From: Adiantum capillus-veneris
Lineage: Eukaryota; Streptophyta; Polypodiopsida; Polypodiales; Pteridaceae
Assembly (NCBI GenBank): GCA_014529385.2
Contig: CM043963.1
Span: 79,918,912-79,982,911 of the forward strand
Direction: 5' to 3'
Length of the DNA: 64,000 bases
A program made the translations under genes and the position numbers. The stretch's first letter is position 1. The number at the start of each line of letters is the position of its first letter. The notes beneath the pieces were generated by a model. That model had not been told where the DNA came from and did not search any database. It saw nothing but the letters and a program-made list of their open reading frames with translations. Below are positions 20,397-29,599 of the stretch, piece after piece.

Positions 20397-21453
20397 AAGA
20401 GTGAGTAGGTGTGTGCAAGGTTGAGAGAAATAGGAAGATTTTTTGGGTGTATGAGGTGGCAGTTTTGAAGTCGGCCATAAATTTCATGTAAAATCGCCCT
20501 TGACTTCAAAATTTTTGAAAAACTTATGGAAAATACTTCAGCTCATGAGATACGTATTGTCTTTTGGAAGTATCCTCAAATTCGGATCATAAGAAGGTGC
20601 CAAAATTCGAGCAAAAAGCTGTCGCTACAGCTCCTAATAAAGCTTGAAGTGGGCCACTATTTGATTCTTTTTCCTTTGTAGTCTTCCAAGTGAGCCCCCC
20701 ATACATCAAACATGAGCTAATATTTCCAAGGAGCTTGCACACATGTATGGTATAGGATAAGTATCAAATATAATATACACTTGTGGGGTAAGAAGATAGG
20801 CTACCTAGTCATGAAAAATGGACACATGGGATGGATGGTGGCAAAAAATATATAAAATAAAAGGAGGAAAATCATGAGGGAAGGGACCCTCATTTATTCT
20901 CTACTTTGAGTAATTCATGGAATTTATTTGAAGATAAAATCTATGCACTTGTGAATATTAACTAGGAGGGATGGAAAAAAATAATAATAAAAAATAATAA
21001 TAAATATGACGGAGCCGATAAGGTTATTGGTGAATTTTTACAATGAAGTCACATAAATATTTTTCAAGGCTTGTGTGAGTAGAGCTTACGGGATAGAATG
21101 ATAGTAAAATATGTATAAGGAATGACACGAGATGGGAGCTAACATACTTAACGCACACCTAGGAATATGTATTTATATAAATACAATTTTTTTGAAAAAA
21201 ACCCTTTATACTTAGGTTCTTTATTTGATAGAAAATATTTACATATAAAGAGGACCGTAATATTATAAATTTATTTTTTGTCTCTTAACCCAATGACTCG
21301 CTCAATGATTTGATATAAAAAAATATGATAAAAACCTAAACGCACGCACACTATTTATAATGAAAAAGCGAGCCTAGTCATTGTGCTAGGGTGTTTTTGT
21401 GGGGTGAAGTGGCTTCTTAAATTTATTTTATGAGAGCCGAAAAACGGCTATCA
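20397..21453 (-). repeat. Upstream (U3) portion of LTR C1
   Basis: After element A's AAGAG duplication, this AT-rich non-coding stretch continues LTR C1 to its first bases at 21453 (minus strand TGATAGCCGTTTTTCGGCT). Apart from the hairpin start and isolated phrases such as cagctcatgagata it is much more diverged from C2 (43325-44390) than the downstream half. I see no gene in it. Confidence 0.6.
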
Positions 21454-22353
21454 CTATCTCCAAATTTAAACTCTGGCACTCTTGGTAGCATTAAGGTGGC
21501 TTGCCATTCCAACTCTTTTGCTTCTTCTTCAAGATCAATGGACTCCTCTATCTCCACCACTTCAATGTATTCATCATCCTTATCCTCTTTTTCATATGCT
21601 AGTATATCGTGTTCCTCCATGACCTCTTTAGGATATTTTTTATAAGAGTTGTAAATAATCCATTTAAAAATATTAGAAATCCAAAGGATTCTTGAACTAG
21701 CTTGCACTCCCGTTCATGTAAGCTACACCAATGGGGTATGTACATAAGAGGTAGCTGATTGTACTTCTTGTAAGACTATCTTTTAGGATCACAGTCTTTT
21801 AAATGGACTACCACCATGTCACCAACATTAACCCTACCCTTTTGAGTATGAAGCTCAAAATTCTCTCGTTCCAGCTTCAAGTGTTCACTTTGTTCAGCTA
21901 TAAACACATCAAGATTAAATGGAGCATTAAAAATGCAGGAGACCAAGTCAAAATTATCACCATCCCCAGAAGAAACTGCAAAATCTAAAAGCCTTTCATC
22001 AATCACTGTAGGGTCTTCATAAATAACTGCCTCTTTTTTTTGGGATTGTTGCAACACATTGGGCACTCTACAAAGTAGGTGTTGAAAAATCCACCTCTCT
22101 CTAAAGTGAGTTTAGCAAAGTAAATTTTGGAGTAGAAGGGGTCTCCATTTTGACAGATAGGCTCAGTATCAGAATCCTCAAAACTCATGGCAGGCTCTGC
22201 GCCAAATATATCAATGGGTTCTGTGAAGTCTATATTCCTCTTCATAGAAGTTTTTAACAGCTTTGGAAGTCTTCTCGAAACGTTTCCTTGGCCAACGATG
22301 TGCTCGGGATCTATTTTTTGCCTCTTCCTCCTATGAGATCTTAATCCTGCCAT
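21454..22353 (-). pseudogene. Broken unidentified gene E, truncated by LTR C1
   Basis: A start at 22353 (MAGLRSHRRKRQKIDPEH) opens a 117-codon frame that runs into an eight-base homopolymer near 22040. A one-base shift there joins it to a second coding-like stretch (EAVIYEDPTVIDERLLDFAV through NVGDMVVVHLKDCDPKR, to 21776). A third stretch (KYPKEVMEEHDILAYEKEDKDD and on) reaches 21454, where LTR C1 cuts it off. The protein starts with a basic segment resembling a nuclear localisation signal, has a possible Cys pair (ECPMCCNN), and ends in a very acidic segment. I do not recognise a family. It points away from the histone-Ulp1 gene at 24903 across 2.5 kb of repeats. Confidence 0.45.
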
Positions 22354-22492
22354 TTATTTCATACTAAGAAATATAAGTTTCTTCAAACATAAATAAAAAG
22401 AAGAGCACCACATGATCATATAATTTTCAACAAACAATAGCTAGGTATCTCACAATCATTTCCTACTGATCATATAGACAATAACACAAGAT
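22354..22492. other. Short AT-rich spacer upstream of gene E
   Basis: Non-coding sequence between the start codon of gene E and the 371-bp tandem duplication. It would contain the promoter of E if one survives. I see no clear TATA box. Confidence 0.3.
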
Positions 22493-22807
22493 GATTAGCA
22501 TATGTGCATCTTTTGATGGTTTGTGTAAAGGGTCACTAAACTTTTGCCCTGCATAATGATTGATCAAATGCAAAATTTCTCTATAGTTGTGAAGGGCAAA
22601 AGCCAATCATTCGGGCAAGGTAAGGCCTTCTGCAATTTTCATGCCTGATCTAGAAACGACAATCAAAGGAAAGCACCAAAAGCAAGCAGAAATTAATAAT
22701 CATATACATATTTATAATACAATACCTGCTTTTTACACAGTAATAGCTCCCAAAACATCAAATAATTTTATGCTCTAGAAAAAAAAACCTTGTACACTTT
22801 AAAAAGT

Positions 22808-22866
22808 GGATCACGGCGCGTAGAGTACATAAACAAAACTCCACAAAACTACTGGCGCTCCGTGAT
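22808..22866. repeat. ~60-bp unit with GGATCACGGCGCG inverted ends (1)
   Basis: Starts GGATCACGGCGCG and ends GGCGCTCCGTGAT, so the ends can pair over about 12 bases around a 33-base loop. The same plan recurs at 23180-23240, 24277-24336 and, degenerate, at 24575-24633 and 24720-24780. Confidence 0.7.
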
Positions 22867-23179
22867 TAGCATATGTGCATCTTTTGATGGTTTGTGTGAA
22901 GGGTCACTAAACTTTTTCCCTGTGCATAATGATTGATCAAATGCAAAATTGCTAATAGTTGTGAAGAGCAAAAGCCAATCATCCGGGCAAGGTAAGACCT
23001 CCTGCAATTTTCATACCTGATCTAGAAACAACAATCGAAGGAAAGCACCAAAAGCAAGCAGTAAATAATAATCATATACATATTTATAATACAATACCTG
23101 CTTTTTACACAATATTAGCTACCATAACATCAAAGCATTTTATACTCTAGAAAAAAAAACCTTGTACACTTTAAAAAGT

Positions 23180-23240
23180 GGATCACGGTGCGCGGAGTAC
23201 ATAAACGAAACTCCACAAAACTACTGGCACGCCGTGATCC
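23180..23240. repeat. ~60-bp inverted-end unit (2)
   Basis: Starts GGATCACGGTGCG and ends GCACGCCGTGATCC, a near-perfect inverted pair. It is the duplicate of unit 1 within the 371-bp repeat, but its ends match each other better. Confidence 0.7.
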
Positions 23241-23325
23241 AATTTTGTTAGGTTCAATGTCAAATTTACTTTCACATTTTGTCAATTTTGTTAGGTTCAA
23301 TGTCAAATTGCCTTTCACATTTTGT
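23241..23325. repeat. Two-copy 43-bp tandem repeat
   Basis: The phrases caattttgttaggttcaatg, tcaaatt and ctttcacattttg appear twice in a row, differing at a couple of bases. Non-coding. Confidence 0.85.
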
Positions 23326-23496
23326 AGCACAATTCTTAGACACAACTAAACTATTGACCAAATACACATGAAGAGATTGCCTTTACCTTTCCCAGGACTA
23401 GACATTGCTCTTGGAATAGAGATTCAGCGCTAGGAACGTTGCTCTTGGTCTTCACGCTTCTGATTCCTGTACCTTGAAGGAGGCAGTGGCCTTTTT

Positions 23497-23572
<76 letters not shown>
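23497..23572. repeat. (CT)n microsatellite
   Basis: An almost pure CT run of about 75 bases with one interruption near its start. It creates long spurious Ser-Leu frames. Confidence 0.97.
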
Positions 23573-23573
<1 letters not shown>

Positions 23574-23677
23574 GCCTCTATCTCCCTCTCGATGTCTGTA
23601 TTTGCTTCAGCAAATGATTTCTCTCCTCGTTGGTCCAGGAACGGGGGCTGAGGTAGTAGCTCTCCCCTTTACTAAGT

Positions 23678-23679
<2 letters not shown>

Positions 23680-23769
<90 letters not shown>
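23680..23769. repeat. (CT)n microsatellite
   Basis: About 90 bases of uninterrupted CT. A small (GA)n run follows at about 23949-23972. Confidence 0.97.
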
Positions 23770-23772
<3 letters not shown>

Positions 23773-24276
23773 TTTCATACAATAATAGTCATTACTGTTA
23801 GCGATATTCATGAAGCATGCCAAATAATATTCTACACATGTTAGCAAGACATGCAATAAATGGCTTGTACGACCACAATAAATATTTTTCTACAATTGAA
23901 AAATACGGGTACTATTTATGGTAACAAATACACACTTGGATTCATGATGAGAGAGAGAGAGAGAGAGAGAGACCTAACCAAAGAGAATTGCATCATCTGA
24001 GACGACCTCCACAACCAAGGCGCACAGCTAATATTGTCAAAGACACATAGTGAAGAGCTACTAAGGTCAAACGAACTCCTTCAAGCGTTTTCAACCCATT
24101 GAGAGCAGCGCTTAGGGGAATCCGCCTCGTATACTCATTTCAAACCGCTTTTATCCACCAAGAGAGGTATTATGACCTGACTAGCTTGTTGTTTAAAACT
24201 CTGCTAGAATTTAGACATATAGACAGAGAGAAATAGTTGCAGGAGACAAGACATTTGAAATATAGAATTTCTCTGA

Positions 24277-24336
24277 GGATCACGGCGCGCTATAGTCAAA
24301 ATAATCCTTTGAAAAGTCTTGAGGTACGCCATGATC
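24277..24336. repeat. ~60-bp inverted-end unit (3)
   Basis: Starts GGATCACGGCGCGC and ends GGTACGCCATGATC. The termini match units 1 and 2 but the interior is unrelated in sequence, so only ends and length are conserved. Confidence 0.6.
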
Positions 24337-24427
24337 TAGAATATCAAAAGCTTGTACAACGATATATTATAAAAGCTTTTATTTGGTAATTTACTTTGTA
24401 TTTGATACTTCCCGGAGTGTTTGTTGA

Positions 24428-24431
<4 letters not shown>

Positions 24432-24465
<34 letters not shown>

Positions 24466-24560
24466 TGTTTTTGAGTGTTTGTTGTTTTTGAAAGAGGAAG
24501 ACACAAACACACACACACACACATACACACACACACACACACACACAGAGAGAGGGAGGG
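24432..24560. repeat. (GA)n and (CA)n microsatellite cluster
   Basis: A (GA)n run at about 24432-24461 and a (CA)n run at about 24503-24547 interrupted by one T, then another short GA stretch. All spurious ORFs here are low-complexity. Confidence 0.95.
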
Positions 24561-24563
24561 AGA

Positions 24564-24782
24564 GTACAAGAATTGGAACACGATGCACGATAGGCTATGT
24601 TCACTTCTCAAATTTGAGCCCGCGCGCCGTGATTTACACAAAGAGGGAGATAGAGAGAGAAAGAGATTGGGGAAGAGAGAGAGAGAGAGGGAGAGAGAGA
24701 GAGAGAGAATACAAGAATTGGAACACGTCGCACGATAGGCTATGTTCACTTCTCAAATTTGAGCCCACGTTCTGTGATCCAC

Positions 24783-24785
<3 letters not shown>
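24564..24785. repeat. Two-copy ~146-bp repeat with ~60-bp units 4 and 5
   Basis: The phrases acaagaattggaacacg, cacgataggctatgttcact and tctcaaatttgagccc occur at about 24565-24622 and again at 24711-24768, separated by GA-rich DNA. Each copy holds a degenerate version of the inverted-end unit: 24575-24633 (GGAACACGATGCACG...CGCGCGCCGTGAT) and 24720-24780 (GGAACACGTCGCACG...ACGTTCTGTGATCC). They lie just upstream of the histone-like start codon. Confidence 0.7.

Positions 24786-24875
<90 letters not shown>
24785..24875. repeat. (GA)n microsatellite upstream of the histone-like gene
   Basis: About 90 bases of GA ending 27 bases before the ATG at 24903. GA-rich tracts are common in plant 5' leaders and could act as GAGA-type elements, but this is only positional evidence. 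Confidence 0.95.
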
Positions 24876-24878
<3 letters not shown>

Positions 24879-24902
24879 CTTGCATTTTTCTCTTACAGTG
24901 GA

Positions 24903-25334
24903 ATGGCAAGAACAAAGGAAACAACAAGGAAGGCAGGGAAAGGACCGGGGCTTGCAAAGAAAGTATGTGGAAGGTCTGCTAGTAAGAAGAAAATACCAGG
25001 TAAACCAATGAAGATATTGAAGGGACCAAGAATGAAGACTATTCAGAAAAACATGGGTTTATTTGAAGAGATTAGAAAATCTTAGAAATGTATTGATCTT
25101 TGTGTCCCTAAACTTCCTTTCCAAAGAGCAGTAAGACAAATTTGCAAGGAAGCTGCATGTGCTGGTAGAATGAGATGGAAGGCTGTTGCCTTGCTCTGTC
25201 TTCAAGAAGCAGCATAAGATTTTTTACTAGAGTACTTTAATGATATCACCATTGTTGCTTCTCATGCTCATGGGATCACAATAATGGACAAGGATAGTGA
25301 GACGCTCAAGAGAGTACGTTGGAGATACGATAAT
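24903..25334 (+). pseudogene. CENH3-like histone H3 domain at the start of a composite gene
   Basis: The frame opens MARTKETTRKAGKG, the canonical H3 tail start with K4, R8 and K9 kept. It then carries EIRKS (alpha-N), VPKLPFQRAVRQI (alpha-1), RMRWKAVALLCLQEAA (loop 1/alpha-2) and GITIMDKDSETLKRV (loop 2/alpha-3), all in the H3 order. Between the alpha-1 end and LQEAA it is two residues longer than canonical H3 and has R-W-x-A, features of centromeric H3 (CENH3). Two in-frame stops break it: TAG at codon 61, where H3 has Gln, and TAA at codon 105, where H3 has Glu; each is a single-base change. Unlike any normal H3 the frame does not end after alpha-3 but runs on into a linker and a Ulp1 domain. 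As it stands this copy cannot make the full protein. Confidence 0.85.
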
Positions 25335-25729
25335 CTCCTCATCCCTAATGAGTTTATTGACCCTAAAATGAAGAATATATTGCTAGTATCACCAGGCCGA
25401 CGGGAGCATGGGGTTAAGATTCATGAGGTTACTCATGATGTGAACACCAGAGCCAGAGCTGAGCAAGAAGAAATACGTTACCTGAAAGCAGAGAAATTAA
25501 AGAAGATACAGACTGCTGTTGTTGAGGCAGAGAGGAGAAATTATGGGCTAGTTACCACAGACTTAAATGAAAGAAACAATGATATTTTACATTCCATGAA
25601 AGAAGTACTGTTAGCAACCGTTCCCCTTGCTGATGGCACTCGGCAATTAGCTCTGGATTCTGTTGATATTGGGATTTTGAAAGATCCCAATGCACAAATT
25701 ACAGACTCTATTGTATATTTATGCTTAAA
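25335..25729 (+). pseudogene. Linker and start of Ulp1 domain in the composite gene
   Basis: In the same frame as the histone domain. A charged helical segment (TRARAEQEEIRYLKAEKLKK; likely coiled coil) is followed by about 60 residues and then VDIGILKDPNAQITDSIVYL, which resembles the substrate-binding amino-terminal part of Ulp1 proteases (a W/F-L-N-D-x-I-I-type segment). A GT-AG intron with strong consensus sites (GTAAGT...TTGTAG, 25730-25806, 77 nt) then splits the domain in phase with the next exon. Confidence 0.7.
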
Positions 25730-25806
25730 GTAAGTGTCCTTCTCTACCTTTAAGATCCTTTACTTTTGTATTTGGTTACTAATTAAATCCTTGTTATTGA
25801 TTGTAG

Positions 25807-26430
25807 CTTAATAAAGAGCCAACTCCCTCAACAAACCCATACTGAAATACATGTTTTAGATCCACAATTGTCTATGCCACTCCAAATAAAAAACACCCCT
25901 CATGGCACATTGGAGAGATGGTTTGTCCACTTTCCAATGCCTCAGGTCACAACTCTGGTGTTTCCATACGAATCAAATAATCATTGGAGCCTTGTATGCA
26001 TTGAACTGGACAAACAAGTGGTATGGACTATCAACTCCATACGAAGAACACATTCAAAGATAAGAGTGTGAGTGTTGATATAACCTTGAGTGTTTATTTG
26101 GGCTATGGATGATGACCTCAATATTGTTAACAACAATTAAGTTTCATTGTTCATAGATGTGTAAAAAGATTACTTCACATCTATGGAAGGCTTTGTGAAA
26201 TCATGAACTCTACAAGGCAACCTTTAAAGTTGTCAAAGTGCCTAATCAAACAGATCTAAATTCTTGTGGTTGGAGATGTCTTCTCCACGCAGAGTACATA
26301 CTACATAGTTTTTTTGCTTTGAATCCATTTATGTCTAAGGTATTTCCGTGCTATGGTTTGGATCAACTTGGTGCTATTATTAATTGAAGAATTGACCACA
26401 AGTTAACCTAATTTTGCAGAATGCTGTGAA
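25807..26430 (+). pseudogene. Ulp1/C48 cysteine protease (SUMO protease-like) domain
   Basis: Exons 25807-26067 and 26157-26339. The first carries the catalytic His in SNNHWSLVCI (codon at 25982-25984). The acidic catalytic position that usually follows as D-S-L/I reads N-S-I. The second carries KVPNQTDLNSCGWRCLL, with the oxyanion Gln and nucleophile Cys (codon 26265-26267). Introns at 26068-26156 (GTGAGT...CATAG) and 26340-26419 (GTATTT...TTGCAG) are short and plant-like. A one-base shift is needed near 26225 to keep frame. Ulp1-type proteases remove SUMO from nuclear proteins. In plants they are often carried by Mutator-like and CACTA elements, which could explain its presence in repeats. 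Confidence 0.8.
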
Positions 26431-27026
26431 AAATTATACCTTGGAATATTTACAAAGGTACCACGCATCAATTATTCAACATCTACTATCTATTTCAACT
26501 CCTAGAGTTTTAGATGCAAAAGATAGTTTTGTCAACGACCATATAATAACTTTAACAATGACCGGTGATGAGGAAGTCATGCCAGTTTCCACCATTGGAA
26601 ACCAAATCCCTAAAATTGACCCAATATTAGAAGAACAGACACCGGTTTGCTTTGAAGTTGGAGCAGCTGAAACGAAAGTTGAAGTTGATTAATGTGAAGT
26701 AGACCAAGCTCTTGAAAATGCTGATGTAAAATGATCTTCATAGCCGAGGAATGCATCAGAGGGTCTAGGCCAAGTAGAGGAGGATAAGGGAGAAGAGCTC
26801 TTTAGAGCCGAGAGAAGATACAGAGTGTCTAGGCCATGTAGAGGAGGAGGCCAACGTTACAAATCAAAGCCAGGAATAGACAACAGAACAAGTTAACCAT
26901 TCGGCCATGAAAACACAAGGGTCCTGTACTGCACAACCACAAGAGGTGGATATCTTTGGCAATAGAGAAGGGAACATCGACACTCAACAATAGAATGTCA
27001 ACATTAGACATGACATGGTTGTTCCG
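26420..27026 (+). pseudogene. Linker exon between Ulp1 and NIF domains
   Basis: Starts NAVKNYTLEYLQRYHASIIQ in phase with the previous exon, the helical end of the Ulp1 domain, then becomes acidic and Gln/Glu-rich. There are several in-frame stops (for example at 26690) and at least one shift, but coding-like stretches such as TTEQVNHSAMKTQG and QEVDIFGNREGNID persist. It ends at a GT donor (27027), and a 75-nt intron (27027-27101) leads to the NIF exon in phase (MVVP then RLIILDLNG). Confidence 0.5.
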
Positions 27027-27101
27027 GTAATATCCATTGTACTTAAATAATATACTCTTTTTTGTTTCTAACTACTTTATGTATGCACACTATGATTGTA
27101 G

Positions 27102-27684
27102 AGACTAATTATTTTGGATCTCAATGGATTGTTTGCTGCTACAACAGCCGTACAGTGTACCTACAGAGATCTCCGATTTACGTAGTTTTTGCTTGGGAAA
27201 TCTCAGAGTAGTAATTCGACCAGGCACAAAGGAATTTTTGAATTTTTTGATTCCACGGTTTAGGGTTGTTATCTGCTCTTCAGTGCAACCCCAAAACTTG
27301 AATCCCCTTGTTACCATAGTTTGCAATTTCGATTAAATTCAGAGATCGGATTTTTATTTTGTGTCTAGTCAAAGAAATTGTATTACCATTGCGGGACATT
27401 TCCACCCAACTAAACCTCATGTAAAACTTTTCTACAAGCCCTTTGAACAGATCAATGTGCCTTATGATGCTCTGAATACTTTGTTGATTGATGACACATC
27501 ACATAAGGGTTTACTTAATCCACCCAACACTATTATTTCCCCACCTTCATTTGAAGGGCATCTTCACGATTTTTACCTAGAGGACATTTTGGTCCCATAC
27601 CTGCAAGGAATGTACTTAAACCCATTGAGCACATCGGAATTTTTACTTACAAATGTACTTAGTAATTCATGGTTTATACATTAA
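27102..27684 (+). pseudogene. FCP1/NIF-type HAD phosphatase domain
   Basis: The exon opens RLIILDLNGLF, the D-x-N-G-x variant of HAD motif I that plant NLI-interacting-factor (NIF) phosphatases carry. It continues with VVIRPGTKEFLNFL and RFRVVICSS (motif II region), and NTLLIDDTSHKGLLNPPNTI, the motif III D-D segment typical of plant NIF proteins, ending LEDILVPYLQGM. A frameshift lies just after motif I, and a stop near 27335 interrupts the middle. FCP1/NIF enzymes dephosphorylate phosphoserine/threonine, classically on the RNA polymerase II tail; the substrate here is unknown. Its position, strand and intron phase suggest it was the carboxyl-terminal part of the same composite gene, but an adjacent separate gene is possible. 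Confidence 0.75.
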
Positions 27685-27860
27685 ATTGATACTGTCTACC
27701 TGTATATGTGTTTTGAATACTTAGAGAGAGAGAGAGAGAGAGAGCTCTTAATACACAATTAATAGCAGGCTCACATATTTGTTGCAATTGTATTTAAGCC
27801 GCTTGCACAGTCCACAATTTGTAATTGGAAATACACTTCATAATGATTCGTTGTACCTGT

Positions 27861-27903
<43 letters not shown>

Positions 27904-28137
27904 GGCAAACACTTGATATTAAGATTAAACTAGTAAGAAAAGTTACATTTCATTGAAGCCATTCAGGCTAAATTACTTGGGCACGGTTTGAATATGGCCA
28001 AAAAGATCTCCACACAAAAAATGATTCTCCATTCGTTGCATTACTCTTCGTCCACCCAGCAAGAAATAAAAGTTTACGGAGTCAAGGTCAGCAGTCTCCT
28101 CCACTATGTCATGTCAAAGTTGCAAAAGATTGCATTG
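27685..28137. other. AT-rich spacer with two (GA)n runs
   Basis: Non-coding DNA between the composite gene and gene F, with (GA)n at about 27723-27744 and 27865-27896. One 60-codon frame (27988-28170) has no recognisable content. Confidence 0.4.
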
Positions 28138-29159
28138 CTACCTTATTGTGATTACTGTCATAAGATTTAAGTCTTTGTCTACCACTTCCACGTCTACGAC
28201 ATCATTGTTTGCCAAACTTGCTACCTCTTGATCCATAGGCACATAGCAACCTTGAACAAGGTGAGAACGCTTGTACCAAAAGGAGATTATTAGTGTCTGT
28301 GTCGCAAGCATATACTTGACAATGAAAGTGTCAAGAGAAATCTCGCAATATATACCATATGTTTCTTTCGCATACCACCCTCGATCAAGAATCTTATCAC
28401 ACAAGAAATAATCAAATGATTTGCAGAGCAGCATAGTTTTAGCAACATGTACACATTGCAAGTATGAAATAACTCAATAAAGAGACCAACAAGACATAAA
28501 TTTGCAAGTTTCACCAATTTAGTGGGTACAGAGTTTCAGAGAGACCTCTGAACATCCTTATAAAGCCTACTCCTCAATGCCTCACTCATTGTTGTGTTAG
28601 GAACGGGCCAATCCACGGACTTCCAGTTGGTTGGTAGAGAAACCTTCACCAACACTCCTATCTGATTCCTTTGATTGAGTTGGTAGAAGTGGTCATAGAA
28701 GAAAATACCCTCGTCTGCAAGGCTTTTGCTAGTTCTGTCTGCATACTGCGAACATGGGTCACAGAGATGAGACCTATAATGCACTCTAGTGGCTCCCATT
28801 CCTTGTATGAGGAAGGATAAACATCTGTGAATGTAAAAGAATAGAAATAAATACAAACATCTGTATAACCTAATTAAATATCTGTAATAAGGGAAGAAAA
28901 AAACAGATTCACATTTGAAATGTAAGATAACATTTATAGAGGAGTGCTAAATAATTAACTCACAACTGCACCGTGGATTATGCACCATGGAGACATCACC
29001 GCCACTAGCAATCACATCAGAGTGAGTGAAAACATGTTGAGCAAAGACCTCTTTCACAGTCTTCTTACCAACCTCGACTTTGAAATCCAGAACTCTTTCT
29101 TTCCATGCAGAACGAAACATATTTGTTGGCTTCGGGCTTTTTCTCCTTCTTGGCTGCAT
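28138..29159 (-). pseudogene. Broken unidentified gene F with an intron
   Basis: Minus strand. Exon 1 (29159-28964) starts MQPRRRKSPKPTNMFRSAWK and ends near VHNPRCS. A GTGAGT...TTCACAG intron (28825-28963, 139 nt) joins in phase to an exon reading VYPSSYKEWEPLECIIGL, then ADEGIFFYDHFYQLNQRNQI and LVKVSLPTNWKSVDWPVPN after a one-base shift. Further coding-like sequence (ETYGIYCEISLDTFIVKYML) extends to 28138 after another break. I do not recognise the family. It converges on the composite gene. Its intron shows host-like or gene-capture origin rather than retrotransposon origin. Confidence 0.45.
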
Positions 29160-29599
29160 AAGAACCGAAGAACCTTTCCTTATCCTTTGCTCTTGCCACC
29201 TATTATCTGCAGTGAGAGAGTTTGAGATTGAGATAGTGCTTATGCTACTATTGGCACATCATGGTGAGGTTAGTTGGGGACAGTGTAGAGCAACCTCTAG
29301 AACTTCTTGGGTGGGAAGAAGACGAAGCCATAGCTATAATGGAGGGAGAATGAGTTTTGAAATCCTTTCATAAAGGGAGTGGATATATTTTAATAAAGGG
29401 AGAGAGTTAGCTATCAATCAGTAGTCAGGTCTCAGCAACTTGATGGCTACTGGCAGTGGGCCCTACTAGGAAGTTACCTTACAAAAACGGGACAAATCTC
29501 AATATTTTAAAATGCTTTCTTTCATTTTTGTGATATTTTCCGTGCATTTCTACGTTACGTAAGGTTGCTGCACATTGGTTGCGCCTTCTTTTCTCTCTC
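29160..29599. other. Spacer between gene F and gypsy remnant J
   Basis: The first part would hold any promoter of gene F (minus strand). I see no coding potential and no clear LTR end for J. Confidence 0.3.

Larger units (their letters stand above)
1604..21453 (-). repeat. LTR C1 of a gypsy-type element, split by insertions D and A
   Basis: Pieces of one LTR are collinear with the uninterrupted copy at 43325-45908 (opposite strand): 1604-1690, 4812-6265 and 20397-21453. On the minus strand it starts TGATAGCCGTTTTTCGGCT at 21453 and ends CCGCCTCA at 1604. Subtracting D (3126 bp with its duplication) and A (14136 bp) leaves about 2588 bp, against 2584 bp for the other copy. A TATA-like CTATAAATAGAAC lies near 5560-5570 on the minus strand. 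Position 21454 onwards is the DNA it landed in (broken gene E). The partner 3' LTR would lie left of the window. Confidence 0.8.
22493..23240. repeat. Two-copy 371-bp tandem duplication
   Basis: The block starting gattagcatatgtgcatct at 22493 recurs at 22864 and runs to about 23240 with scattered substitutions and small indels (for example cattcgggcaagg versus catccgggcaagg). Each copy ends in a ~60-bp unit with inverted ends (22808-22866 and 23180-23240). It is non-coding. Confidence 0.9.

Noticed and set aside
1604-21453. Reading 1604-21453 as one complete 20-kb element
   Set aside because: The flanks (AATT versus CTAT) do not match and the pieces add up to a single LTR, so it is a 5' LTR with insertions.
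22493-23240. Possible CRISPR-like array
   Set aside because: Only two 371-bp copies with no spacers; a plain tandem duplication in plant DNA.
23602-24982. ORFs of Ser-Leu, Arg-Glu and Thr-His repeats
   Set aside because: Translations of (CT)n, (GA)n and (CA)n arrays.
24903-27684. Giant-virus origin of the histone-Ulp1 gene
   Set aside because: Such viruses can carry histones and Ulp1-like proteases, but the short plant-type introns and the plant-style NIF motif favour a plant gene or plant transposon.
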